Source: JBEEJZ01 sp046046915
GTDB lineage: Bacteria; Pseudomonadota; Gammaproteobacteria; Burkholderiales; Burkholderiaceae_C
Direction: 5' to 3'
DNA: 15,403 nucleotides
NCBI GenBank assembly: GCA_046046915.1
Contig: JBJOIT010000059.1
Location: forward strand, 1 to 15,403
Shown: positions 1 through 7,335 of the stretch, one piece after another
How the letters are laid out: every line of letters begins with the position of its first letter
How positions within the stretch are numbered: position 1 is the stretch's first letter
Notes under the pieces: generated by a model
What the model was told of the DNA's origin: nothing
Database searches by the model: none
The model's input: the letters and a program-made list of their open reading frames with translations, nothing else
Position numbers and translations under genes: made by a program

Positions 1-42
1 CTCAGGTTCAGCCCAAGGTCTTGTTGCTTCATGGCGATATTT

Positions 43-270
43 TCAAGTACGCAGGCTCGGTTCACAACCTGCGATCGGAGGAGTTTTGAACACCTTCCCT
101 AGGCGAGCGGCGCTGATTAAAAAGTCAGAACCCGGCTTGGCAGCATCATCAAAGAGGCTTTTACCCACATACATGCCTGGCGCAAAGGAACAACCACCCA
201 GCAGAAGAGCGGCCAACACGGGCAACAAGGCATACGAACGGGGAAAAGATCGGCGTGATGAATTCGACAT
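43..270 (-). pseudogene. Short lipoprotein frame, possible broken start of a Wza/GfcE-like export protein
   Basis: Starting at the ATG at 270, the frame encodes 75 residues. It has a basic N-terminus, a hydrophobic stretch and a clear lipobox (LLGGC at about residues 23-27), followed by SFAPGMYVG. A cysteine followed by a short xxAPGM motif is typical of the N-terminus of outer-membrane polysaccharide export (OPX/Wza/GfcE) lipoproteins. In E. coli gfcE lies directly downstream of gfcD, which is the position seen here. The frame stops after 75 residues, far short of the roughly 350-380 of that family, and no later hallmark (such as the YRVGPGDVL region) is visible before the window edge. No strong Shine-Dalgarno sequence is seen. 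It may be a frameshifted or truncated gfcE, or an unrelated small lipoprotein. The lipoprotein call is firm; the OPX identity is inference. Confidence 0.45.
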
Positions 271-340
271 GTGGGCAGTAACTGGCTCGAAAACAATGCA
301 GTAGCTGCGGGATTCGCAACACATGCAAGTTAATTCGCGA

Positions 341-360
341 TTTTAGGGGGTCAGAATTAA
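341..360 (+). repeat. Degenerate copy (E) of the GGGGTCAGA palindromic repeat
   Basis: The core GGGGTCAGA is followed directly by ATTAA and preceded by TTTTA. Compared with copy A at 7252-7278, the CCC of the right arm is missing. It lies in the gap between the end of the GfcCD-PAP2 gene (424) and the small lipoprotein frame (starts at 270). It is the only copy outside the ypfH-gshA island. Confidence 0.45.
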
Positions 361-423
361 GAGTAGTTTCAAGACGGGCGGATCAAACTGGAACATTGGT
401 AGGCTTGCCAATGAGGGCGCTCA

Positions 424-3400
424 TCAAAATGACCAGTCTGCTTGCACCTTTTGTGGGGTGACGCTCCAACGGGCTGCGTTTTTGGATTGATCTGTCTGAT
501 TTACCAGGGAGCCAATTGCATAACCCATCAAACCACCAGCCACCGTGTCTGACACCCAATGCTGGCGTTGCTGCACCCGGCCCAGGGCCGTGCTGGCCGC
601 TGCGGCATACAGCCAGGGCATGTTGTATTGCTGAGCAAATGGCGTGGCCAAAGCAAAGGCCACAGACACATGGTTGGATGCAAACCCGGACTGCAGCGCG
701 CCCGAATTGAAGTCGTCAAAACTGGCTGCACCCAGACCATCGATGGGGCGCGCGCGGCCCACTGACCAGCGCGTGGCCAAATTGGCGGCCAGGGTGTAGC
801 TGGCGGCTTTGATGGCGGTTTGGGCCGTGCCAGAGGCGCCCTCGCCCGCCAAACCCGTGTAGGCAACGCCAGCCCCCGCAGCCAGCGCCAAAGGCACTGC
901 GTTGGTGGCCTTGCCTAGTTGCTGCCAGGAGCCACCGGCGTGCGACTGTGCCCACTTGTCAAGGGGTTTGTCGAGCAAGCTGCTGGCCAACACCGCACCG
1001 CCTGCCCACAGCCAGCTGGAAGCAGGCAGACCACCCAACTGCTGCCCCAGGGTGCCAACGCTGCCGGCCAGGTCTGGCAAAAGCTGGGGCCGTGGCTCAG
1101 ACAAAACATAACTGTTGTCTTCGGCACTGCGCTGCTGCGGCTGGCGCATAGACTCCCATTGCAGGGCACGGGGGTCGCGCAGCTTGGTTGTGTCGAAAAG
1201 GGGGAACCGACGATTCAGCCTGGCACCGCCATCGCGTGTAAGGGGCGACCAGGCGATGTTGGCGTTGCCAGCCGTGGAGCGGGGCAACATGGCATCAAAG
1301 GGGATGTTGACGTACAGCCCTTTGTCAAAACTGCCCTCGCCAAACTGCGCTGCCGATAAATTGGTTTTGGTGGCGTAGCCCCCTAGGCTGACGCCATTGG
1401 AAAAGAACCGTTTGACATCCAGGGTAGCCCCCACGTCGCCCGCCAAGTATTGGCCAGCACTGATCTTGACCTGGATGTCGTTCCAGCCGGTGTCCCAATA
1501 CAAGGTGGCGTGCCCCGTGTTGACTGCGTAATTCCTGAAAGCCAGGTTTTGCCGAAAGTCACGCTGGCGGACGTGGTTGACATCTACCCCTACTGCGATG
1601 GGCGCGCGCCAGGGGCGATACAACCATTCGGCCCCCACACCGCCAAACATGGATTCGAGCATGCCGCCGTATACGCTGGCATAGTGGCCCTGCCCCAGGT
1701 CTTGCACATGGGTGACCTGCATCACGGGCAGGGTAAAGCGTGAGGTGGTGACGTATTCGCGCTGATGGGTGCGAACCCGTGGCACGTTGCTGGGCGCCGT
1801 GTAGGTAAATTGATCAAAGTTGTCTAGCAAGCGGGCATTAAACGCGCCGTAAAACCAAGTGCTGTCGTCAAAACGGTACTGGGCATTGCCCTGCACACCG
1901 AGCTGGTACAAGACAAAGCCGTCGGGCCCACCCAGAACCTGATTGAAGCTGGGGCCCACTTCCACATCAAGCCCCCGGCGCACCTGCGTGTTTTGCGCCA
2001 CAGCGGGCAATGCAGGCACGCCCGGTGATACCTGAGCATAGGGCAGGCGCATTTCGGGTGGCTGGGGCGCGACATGGCGAGACACCCATTCGCCACGATT
2101 GACGACAATTTGCTGCATGGGCAAACCCTGCTGCAACAAGCTGATACTGAAACTGCGGCTGGAGGCCGGCGAGTCGCGGTGCAGCACGCGCAGCAGGCGA
2201 TCGAGCCGCTCTTGCACATAAAGCGCGGTGTCGACCTCCAGCACCACCGACGTGCTGGATGCCTGGTGCTCAAAGTGACGAACCTGCCAACCGGTAAACA
2301 GCTGCATATCGGCAATGCTGGCGTCACGCCCCGTTGCGGGCACAGCTGCAGGCGCCACGGGCAATACGACAGGTGGGCTACGGTCTAGCACCTTGGGCGA
2401 CTGCAGCTGGTTAAGCCCGCCATGCAAGGTAAGGCCCCACATGATGCGATTGCCACGCTCCAAGCCCATGGACACAGCGATGTTGGGGCTGTACTGGTAA
2501 ACCGCGCCGACGTTGAAAGAACTCCGCACAGCCTGGTTATTGGCCTGGGGCTCGTGTTGGTAATTGTTGCCATCCAGCTCTAGCTTGAGGGTGAGCGGCT
2601 GATAGGGGCTTTGCCACTGAACGCCGCCAAACAGGGCGCTACGGCCATGTAGAAAAGCACCCGTATTGGCCGTGCCGCCCAAGCCGATGTCGTTTTGGCG
2701 TTGATCAAAGCTTTTGTCAAACACACTGAGCGGGTTTTTGACGTTGCCGCGCCCGGCCATGTAACCCCAGCCCAGACCCAAGCTGAAGTCCAGGTCGCCC
2801 CAGCGCTTGCTGACGACCAAGTATTCGCTGGAGAAGAGGCCGGTGCCGCCCAGGTCGCGCACGCCAAAGGCGACCTCGGGCAGATAAGCACTCTCTTGGT
2901 TCAAGCGCAGCTTGAAGTCAAGAGACTTGTCTTTGTAAGACTGGTTTCCAGAAAAGTCTTGCGGACCGTACAGGCGGTTATCAACATCGGTGTAACGAAA
3001 ACCACCCCCCAGCCATTCGAGTGGTTGCAACATGACCGTGCCGCGTGTGTAGGGCCACACGCCAGAGAAATGAACTCGGGCATCGCCCACCGGGGCCATG
3101 CGGGCGGTGGGGGTTTGCAACAAGCCGATGTCGCCCCAATCACTGGAGCTGATGCTGTGGGTGCGCGGCGCGGGCCTTGGTGAGGGGACAGGGAAAGAGA
3201 CAGGGGCCTGGGCCACCTTCACTGGCTGGCCTGGGCCATGCACGGCGGGGGACGCAAATTCGCCCGGTGGCTGGGTCGCCAGAAAACGTGCGAGATTGTC
3301 TGAAAGGGTCCAAGGAACCTGGGCGGCGCGGCGCGGCGCCCACAGCCAAGCCCCAGGGGCGGGCTCGTTTTGGGATTGTTCGTTCCAGGCAGCAACGCCG

Positions 3401-3999
3401 TAACGGGTGCTGCGCCCGTCGGGTTGAACCAGCCAGACTTCGTCGACCTGGCTGGCATCAGCACCCAGGCATGCGCTCAGGTAATCTTGAATCAGCGCGC
3501 CAGAAACATGCACAGCCGCACAGGGCAGGCCTGTGTCAGTAAGCACCGTAACGGTGGTTGGCCGACCAAATAGCTGCACTCGGTGGTCGGCCTGCAGAAC
3601 AGGATCTTGGTCTGGTGAAGCCTGCAGCCAGCGGGCGTCTGGCAAGGCAACCGTGAGCCGTCCCGTCAGGGGCATGCTTTGTAGCAATTGCGCCAGCTGA
3701 GCGCGGCTGCTGGCAGGCCAGCTTTGCCGGCTCATGTCATCCTGCAAAACCTGCAAAACGGCTTTGCGCAGGCGCTGCTGTGGCACCCGCTCTGCGGGCA
3801 CCTGCCAGTGCAGGGCTGGCATGTAAGCATTAACGTTGGTGTTGGCACTGGTCTGGCGCGCCAGCCAGTCGCCAAGGCGCTCGCCGGCCTTAGGCTCACT
3901 GCCCAGCGCAAGCGGCAGACTTTGAGCAAGCGCACTGGTGACCAGGCACATAGTGGTGCTCAATATTGACAACACTGAGCGACGAGTAAATGGGATCAT
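424..3999 (-). CDS. GfcC-GfcD(YjbH)-PAP2 fusion: exopolysaccharide/capsule outer-membrane protein with phosphatase domain
   Basis: The 1191-residue protein starts at MIPFTRRS (3999), where its ATG overlaps the upstream gfcB stop as TGATG; a 20-residue longer frame begins inside gfcB. Residues 1-26 form a signal peptide ending ALAQ. Residues about 40-245 resemble GfcC/YjbG (SMPLTGRL, GRPTTVTVL, VWLVQPDG, PAPGAWLWAP). A Pro-rich linker follows at about 246-285. Residues about 290-960 resemble GfcD/YjbH (YGPQDFSGNQSY, RDLGGTGLFSSEYLV, WGDLDFSLGLGWG), a predicted outer-membrane beta-rich protein for polysaccharide secretion. Residues about 985-1170 are PAP2-like: R1077-x6-RP, SNH with H1110, and G-R1141-x5-H1147-x3-D1151, with several hydrophobic segments. 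E. coli encodes GfcC and GfcD separately and, as far as I recall, without PAP2. The domain calls rest on remembered family motifs; a role in dephosphorylating an export-linked lipid or glycan is inference. Confidence 0.85.
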   Translation of the reverse strand: MIPFTRRSVLSILSTTMCLVTSALAQSLPLALGSEPKAGERLGDWLARQTSANTNVNAYMPALHWQVPAERVPQQRLRKAVLQVLQDDMSRQSWPASSRAQLAQLLQSMPLTGRLTVALPDARWLQASPDQDPVLQADHRVQLFGRPTTVTVLTDTGLPCAAVHVSGALIQDYLSACLGADASQVDEVWLVQPDGRSTRYGVAAWNEQSQNEPAPGAWLWAPRRAAQVPWTLSDNLARFLATQPPGEFASPAVHGPGQPVKVAQAPVSFPVPSPRPAPRTHSISSSDWGDIGLLQTPTARMAPVGDARVHFSGVWPYTRGTVMLQPLEWLGGGFRYTDVDNRLYGPQDFSGNQSYKDKSLDFKLRLNQESAYLPEVAFGVRDLGGTGLFSSEYLVVSKRWGDLDFSLGLGWGYMAGRGNVKNPLSVFDKSFDQRQNDIGLGGTANTGAFLHGRSALFGGVQWQSPYQPLTLKLELDGNNYQHEPQANNQAVRSSFNVGAVYQYSPNIAVSMGLERGNRIMWGLTLHGGLNQLQSPKVLDRSPPVVLPVAPAAVPATGRDASIADMQLFTGWQVRHFEHQASSTSVVLEVDTALYVQERLDRLLRVLHRDSPASSRSFSISLLQQGLPMQQIVVNRGEWVSRHVAPQPPEMRLPYAQVSPGVPALPAVAQNTQVRRGLDVEVGPSFNQVLGGPDGFVLYQLGVQGNAQYRFDDSTWFYGAFNARLLDNFDQFTYTAPSNVPRVRTHQREYVTTSRFTLPVMQVTHVQDLGQGHYASVYGGMLESMFGGVGAEWLYRPWRAPIAVGVDVNHVRQRDFRQNLAFRNYAVNTGHATLYWDTGWNDIQVKISAGQYLAGDVGATLDVKRFFSNGVSLGGYATKTNLSAAQFGEGSFDKGLYVNIPFDAMLPRSTAGNANIAWSPLTRDGGARLNRRFPLFDTTKLRDPRALQWESMRQPQQRSAEDNSYVLSEPRPQLLPDLAGSVGTLGQQLGGLPASSWLWAGGAVLASSLLDKPLDKWAQSHAGGSWQQLGKATNAVPLALAAGAGVAYTGLAGEGASGTAQTAIKAASYTLAANLATRWSVGRARPIDGLGAASFDDFNSGALQSGFASNHVSVAFALATPFAQQYNMPWLYAAAASTALGRVQQRQHWVSDTVAGGLMGYAIGSLVNQTDQSKNAARWSVTPQKVQADWSF

Positions 4000-4694
4000 C
4001 AAGGACTCTCGACCACAGGCCAACGCTGTAGTTGCAGACACAAGCTGGCAGACAAGCACTGGTAAGACGCGACCACATCAGCTGACGCGGCACCAGACGA
4101 GGACCGACTTTTGACGACCGCAAACCAGGCGGGTGCAAGGGTGTCGTTTTTGCTAGCCGGTACTACAAGCTCTTGGTACCAAGTGGCACCACGAGGCATG
4201 GATGGCGGCACAAGCTCCTGAGGCGGACTCAGGGCCTGAACGTGAACGGCTTCGCGCAGGCCCATGCGGTAGCCGGGCATGACATCACGAACCCGCTGGT
4301 AAGAAAAAGAGGGTCCAGCATTTGCCCAGGCCACCGGGGGCGCAGGGAAATCAACGTGGCGCCAATCGAGCTCCAGGCCAGCGCTTGCCACCACCCGCCC
4401 AGCCTGGGTCTTGAGGACCTCACGCTTGGCCGAGTACCAGACTTCAATGTCACCCAGTGGGTGGGGATCGATGTAGCCCAGAACCATCAGTGCCGGCGAG
4501 CGGCCCGCGACACTAACACGCAAGTAACGATAGCTGGGGTTAAGCCGGTCAGGGATGGCGTTCTTGGCTGGGTTAGAACTTAATTGCCCAGACAAGCCGG
4601 CAACAACGTCGACAAGTGGCACCGAGACATTAGCGCAAGCGCTGAGAAGCACGCACGCGAAGCAGATCAATAAACGCCACACGTCATACGACAT
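3999..4694 (-). CDS. gfcB: GfcB/YjbF-family lipoprotein
   Basis: The 231-residue protein has a signal peptide with lipobox (LLSAC, cysteine at about residue 20), so it should be an outer-membrane-directed lipoprotein. The body shows YjbF/GfcB-like features: RYLRVSVAGRSPALMVLGYID, an EVWYSAKREVLKTQAGRV strand region and a GLELDWR segment. Length is close to that of E. coli YjbF/GfcB. It lies between the GfcA-like gene and the GfcCD fusion in the conserved gfcABCD/yjbEFGH order. Its TGA shares one base with the ATG of the fusion gene, which suggests translational coupling. Only a weak Shine-Dalgarno sequence is visible upstream. In E. coli these operons support group 4 capsule or exopolysaccharide output; the biochemical role of the lipoprotein is not settled. 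Confidence 0.85.
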   Translation of the reverse strand: MSYDVWRLLICFACVLLSACANVSVPLVDVVAGLSGQLSSNPAKNAIPDRLNPSYRYLRVSVAGRSPALMVLGYIDPHPLGDIEVWYSAKREVLKTQAGRVVASAGLELDWRHVDFPAPPVAWANAGPSFSYQRVRDVMPGYRMGLREAVHVQALSPPQELVPPSMPRGATWYQELVVPASKNDTLAPAWFAVVKSRSSSGAASADVVASYQCLSASLCLQLQRWPVVESP

Positions 4695-4714
4695 AAATAT
4701 GGAACCCCAGAAAC

Positions 4715-4746
4715 AACAAAGACGCCCGAGGGCGCCTTTGTTTTAG
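4715..4746 (-). terminator. Hairpin terminator/attenuator between gfcA and gfcB
   Basis: Inverted arms at 4715-4727 and 4730-4742 pair over 13 bp with one G-T pair and a very small loop. T-rich runs lie on both sides, so the structure could act in either direction. It sits in the 65-bp gap between the gfcA stop and the gfcB start. Partial termination here would make the small GfcA-like transcript more abundant than the rest of the operon. Confidence 0.7.
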
Positions 4747-4759
4747 ATCACAGGGCAGA

Positions 4760-5053
4760 TTACTGCACCGTGCCAGTGGTCGTGCCAGAGTCGGCCACAG
4801 CAGTAACAACCACGGCAGCAATGGCAGCACCAACAACGATGGTGGAGACAGCCACACCACCGATAGCAGCGGTGGTTGCGGCAGCAGCGCCTGCGGCAGC
4901 AGCAGTTGTACCTGCAGCAGCGGCTGTTCCGGCGGCGGCTGTACCACCTGCACCACCAACGGCAGCAGCGCCTGCCTCAGCTTGGGCAAACGCAGGCTGA
5001 GCCAACAAAGCGGCAGACGACAAAACGACGGCGAGAATTTGACTTGCTTTCAT
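4760..5053 (-). CDS. gfcA: GfcA/YjbE-like small Ala-rich exported protein
   Basis: The 97-residue protein begins MKASQILAVV at 5053, preceded by a strong Shine-Dalgarno sequence (AAGGAGAGG), which decides this start over an upstream in-frame ATG at 5122. A signal peptide ends at about PAFAQ (residue 24). The mature part is a low-complexity Ala/Gly/Thr tract, then a hydrophobic segment (GGVAVSTIVVGAAIAAVVV) and a Thr/Gly-rich tail (DSGTTTGTVQ). This is the layout of E. coli GfcA and YjbE, the first genes of the gfcABCD and yjbEFGH operons, and gfcB and gfcCD follow here. The molecular role of GfcA/YjbE is poorly known. The GCA/GCG triplet-rich coding sequence is slip-prone, so repeat length may vary. 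Confidence 0.8.
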   Translation of the reverse strand: MKASQILAVVLSSAALLAQPAFAQAEAGAAAVGGAGGTAAAGTAAAAGTTAAAAGAAAATTAAIGGVAVSTIVVGAAIAAVVVTAVADSGTTTGTVQ

Positions 5054-5147
5054 AACCTCTCCTTGAACTGACGATAAACAAACACCAAAACAGGAGGACA
5101 TGATAGCAGTTGAATAAAACACATATTGAAATCAACGTTGGTGCGCT

Positions 5148-5300
5148 TCATATTTGAATCTGCCAAGGATTGATAACTGCGATGCCTTCTATCGCCTCAA
5201 AGTCTTTGGTGTTGCGGGTGACAATTTATAGCTTTGAAGCAAGCGCGATGGCGGCAATTTGGACGTCTTCGGTGGTCTCGGTAAGGAAACCTGCGGTCAT
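5148..5300 (-). pseudogene. FitB/VapC-type PIN toxin remnant
   Basis: An ATG at 5300 overlaps the antitoxin-remnant stop (ATGA). After about seven residues the frame resembles the C-terminal half of a PIN-domain toxin: TEDVQIAAIALASKL, an in-frame TAA, then IVTRNTKDFE and a terminal INPWQIQI before the stop at 5148. The intact VapC at 8434-8856 ends in the same way (LVTRNVRDFEG ... LINPWS). Most of the N-terminal half, with the first catalytic Asp and the Glu, is missing, and the remainder is interrupted by a stop. The gene therefore looks dead through an internal deletion plus a nonsense change. Confidence 0.8.
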
Positions 5301-5532
5301 GGCTTGTCAAAGGTCGGCAAAGGGCGAGCTGTTTGGCGTGATGGCACGGCAAGCTCAGCGCCCCCTAGACCTTTGAAACGCTGGTTAATGCGCTGGGCAA
5401 AGCTCAAGCCGTTGGCGGTGCCGGGCTCTTCGGCCAGGCTGTGTTGAAGGATGTTTCTAACTTCTTGCTCCATGGAGCAACCATGTCGGGCGGCCCTGAG
5501 TCGCAGGCTGGCTTTGGAATGAGTCAAGCCAT
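5297..5532 (-). pseudogene. FitA/VapB-type ribbon-helix-helix antitoxin remnant
   Basis: The frame reads KASLRLRAARHGCSMEQEVRNIL, characteristic of FitA-like antitoxins, and ends GGAELAVPSRQTARPLPTFDKP, like the toxin-binding tail of that family. The usual start (M-A-T-L-T-I-R-N-L, the DNA-binding strand) is absent. Instead an ATG at 5532, sharing a base with the ylqF stop (TGATG), gives Met-Ala then a stop, and the antitoxin body continues in another frame that could only begin at a TTG (5527). A deletion of roughly eight codons with a frame change would explain this. A 76-residue product from the TTG start is possible but would lack DNA binding. Confidence 0.75.
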
Positions 5533-6488
5533 CATCCGTCTTGCCTGGGCGGCCTGGGGATTTGCTTGAAGCGGATTTTGCGGTCTAGCTCGATGGCGTC
5601 TTTTTTGATTTGGCGCTGGGCGTCTTTTTGGCGGCCGGCTTCCAGCCAAAGCGCAAACTGCTCGGGGGTTTCCAGGGTGATTCGGCCCAGGGTGCCGGCG
5701 CGAAACTCGTAGATGGCGATCTCGGCGGCTTTTTGGGTGTTGACGCGGCCCTTGCCCATGAGGGCGCCGCGCTGGCGGCCGATGGCATCCAGCAGCTGTT
5801 CGTCGGTCTGGCTGGCGGCATCGTCGATCTTGAAACGGGCCTGCAGGGCGCCAGCGTAGTTTTGACGCAGGTAGTCCAGCAGCTCCAGCGCGACCTCTTC
5901 TTCGTTGTAGGCGTTGCGGCCTATGGCGCCGCTGGCGGCCAGGTTGTAGCCGCTTTGGGCCACGATGATGCGCGGCCACAGCACGCCGGGCGTGTCGAAC
6001 AGATAAAAGCCGTCGGCCAGCACGATGCGCTGCTCTAGCTTGGTGATGCCGGCTTCGTCGCCCGTTTTGGCGGCACGCCGGCCCGTCAAGGTGTTGATGA
6101 GCGTGGACTTGCCGACGTTGGGAATGCCGCAAATCAGCACCCGCATGGGCTTGACCATGCTGCGCCGGTTGGGGGCCAGAGCGTGGCAGGCGTCGATCAG
6201 GGCCTTGGCCGGGCTGGTGATGCTGGCGTCCAGGCCCAGGGCACGGGTGTCGGGCAAGGCGTTGTAGTGGGCCAGCCACAGCTGGGTGCGATCTGGGTCG
6301 GCCAGGTCTTGTTTGTTGAGCACCTTGAGCGCGGGTTTGCCTGCCGTGAGCTGAGCCAGCATGGGATTGGCGCTGGAGCCGGGCAGGCGCGCATCAAGCA
6401 TTTCGATGACCACATCGGTGCCTTTGATGCGTTCTTCGATGGCTTGCCGCGTCAGGTGCATGTGCCCTGGAAACCATTGGATGGCCAT
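5532..6488 (-). CDS. ylqF: Ribosome biogenesis GTPase YlqF/RbgA
   Basis: The 318-residue protein starts MAIQWFPGHM, the conserved beginning of the YlqF/RbgA family. The GTPase motifs are circularly permuted as expected: G4 NKQD at about residues 58-61, G1 GIPNVGKS at 121-128, G2 threonine at about 149 and G3 DTPG at 165-168. A helical C-terminal region completes the protein. Family members bind the large ribosomal subunit precursor and aid its late maturation (known for B. subtilis RbgA). It is divergent from ypfH across about 90 bp containing inverted repeats. Its stop codon overlaps the ATG of a decayed antitoxin, suggesting that a toxin-antitoxin pair was once translationally coupled to it. 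Confidence 0.95.
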   Translation of the reverse strand: MAIQWFPGHMHLTRQAIEERIKGTDVVIEMLDARLPGSSANPMLAQLTAGKPALKVLNKQDLADPDRTQLWLAHYNALPDTRALGLDASITSPAKALIDACHALAPNRRSMVKPMRVLICGIPNVGKSTLINTLTGRRAAKTGDEAGITKLEQRIVLADGFYLFDTPGVLWPRIIVAQSGYNLAASGAIGRNAYNEEEVALELLDYLRQNYAGALQARFKIDDAASQTDEQLLDAIGRQRGALMGKGRVNTQKAAEIAIYEFRAGTLGRITLETPEQFALWLEAGRQKDAQRQIKKDAIELDRKIRFKQIPRPPRQDG

Positions 6489-6507
6489 GTGCGCCGTGTC
6501 TTTCTAC

Positions 6508-6553
6508 GTTGGGATAATCAGAGCCGCCCGATTATCCCGGCATAAATCCCAAC
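6508..6553. promoter_or_regulatory. Nested inverted repeats in the ylqF-ypfH divergent region
   Basis: GGGATAATC at 6511-6519 is repeated in perfect inversion at 6530-6538, with 10 bases between. A second inverted pair uses the same left site: GTTGGGAT at 6508-6515 against ATCCCAAC at 6546-6553. Three GGGAT half-sites therefore lie in the short gap between the two start codons. This could be an operator or symmetric -10-like elements. No good -35 boxes were found. Confidence 0.5.
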
Positions 6554-6578
6554 ATAAGCTCACACCCCGGAGTCACCC

Positions 6579-7256
6579 TTGTCTGCTGAAGATCTTGTTT
6601 TGCAACGCCCTGCCATTGCGGCACAGTTGATTTTGTTGTTTCACGGCATGGGCGGCAACCCGATCGGCATGCGTAGCTTGGGCAAGCGTTTGGGTGCGGC
6701 TTTTCCGAAAGCTGCGGTGATTTCGGTGGCGGCGCCCCACCCTTCTGCCGAGCCACGGCGTTATGAGTGGTTTTCAACCGCCGACATCACCGATGAATTG
6801 CGGGTGCAAAGGGTGGCGCAAGCGATGCCGCTGTTTGAGGCACGGGTGGCGCACTGGCAGCACGCCACGGGTTTGGCGCCAGAGGCAACGGCTTTGGTGG
6901 GGTTTTCTCAGGGTTCAACCATGGCCCTGGAGGCCAGCAAAAACAGCCCTGCCCTTGCGGGACGGGTGTTGTCGATTGCCGGGCGCTACGCGGCGCTGCC
7001 AGATGCCGCGCCCGCCGACACCACCCTGCATTTTTTTCATGGCAAGGAAGACGCATTGGTGCCCTATGGCCACACTGTGGTTGCCGCGCACCGCCTGCGC
7101 GACCTTGGCGCCGACATCACCGCCGAAGTGCTGCCCTTCATCGGCCATGAGGTGCACAGCGAACTCATCAAAATCCTGGTGGAACGCCTGCGCAACCACG
7201 TTCCCCAGCGCACCTGGAACCAGGCGATGCAAGCCGCCAAAGCGCAGCAGGGTTAA
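6579..7256 (+). CDS. ypfH: YpfH-type phospholipase/carboxylesterase
   Basis: The 225-residue alpha/beta-hydrolase starts at TTG 6579, preceded by GGAG at a good distance; no ATG fits as well. The early LLFHGMGGNP forms the oxyanion-hole strand. The nucleophile is S110 in GFSQGS, the acid D158 in HGKEDALVP, and the base H190 in FIGHEV. Length and motifs match the YpfH/carboxylesterase-2 family, whose members are soluble esterases with little-defined natural substrates. The stop codon TAA is supplied by the left arm of repeat copy A, so the accessory island begins within the last codons of this gene. The last residues may therefore differ from the ancestral C-terminus, but length appears normal. 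Confidence 0.9.
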   Translation: MSAEDLVLQRPAIAAQLILLFHGMGGNPIGMRSLGKRLGAAFPKAAVISVAAPHPSAEPRRYEWFSTADITDELRVQRVAQAMPLFEARVAHWQHATGLAPEATALVGFSQGSTMALEASKNSPALAGRVLSIAGRYAALPDAAPADTTLHFFHGKEDALVPYGHTVVAAHRLRDLGADITAEVLPFIGHEVHSELIKILVERLRNHVPQRTWNQAMQAAKAQQG

Positions 7257-7278
7257 TTGGGGTCAGATCCCAATTAAC
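7252..7278 (+). repeat. Palindromic repeat copy A, left boundary of island
   Basis: The arms GTTAATTGGG (7252-7261) and CCCAATTAAC (7269-7278) are perfectly complementary around the spacer GTCAGAT. The left arm contains the ypfH stop codon. Copy B has the same orientation; copies C and D are inverted. As a hairpin right at a stop codon it may also act as a terminator. Confidence 0.85.
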
Positions 7279-7309
7279 GGATAGCTATGCGATCCTCATC
7301 AGATAAATG

Positions 7310-7326
7310 ATGGCGTTTTATGGCGT
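7310..7326 (+). promoter_or_regulatory. Direct repeats just upstream of mntA
   Basis: ATGGCGT occurs at 7310-7316 and again at 7320-7326, exactly 10 bp apart (one helical turn), ending 9 bases before the MntA start codon. A -10-like TAATAC (7326-7331) overlaps. This may be a binding site for autoregulation; the assignment is by position only. Confidence 0.3.
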
Positions 7327-7335
7327 AATACCTGC

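Noticed and set aside
394..413. CATTGG/CCAATG hairpin beyond the gfcCD end as a terminator
   Set aside because: The arms are only six bases with an eight-base loop and no T run follows.
4000..4059. Twenty-residue longer N-terminus for the GfcCD-PAP2 protein
   Set aside because: It lies inside gfcB, hides the signal peptide, and the TGATG overlap at 3999 is a better start.
4770..5000. Ala-rich plus-strand frame opposite gfcA
   Set aside because: It is the antisense of the low-complexity GCA/GCG tract; no start signal, and the minus strand has the signal peptide and Shine-Dalgarno sequence.
5100..5130. TATCAT as a -10 box for the gfc operon
   Set aside because: No acceptable -35 box was found at proper spacing, so a promoter cannot be placed with confidence.
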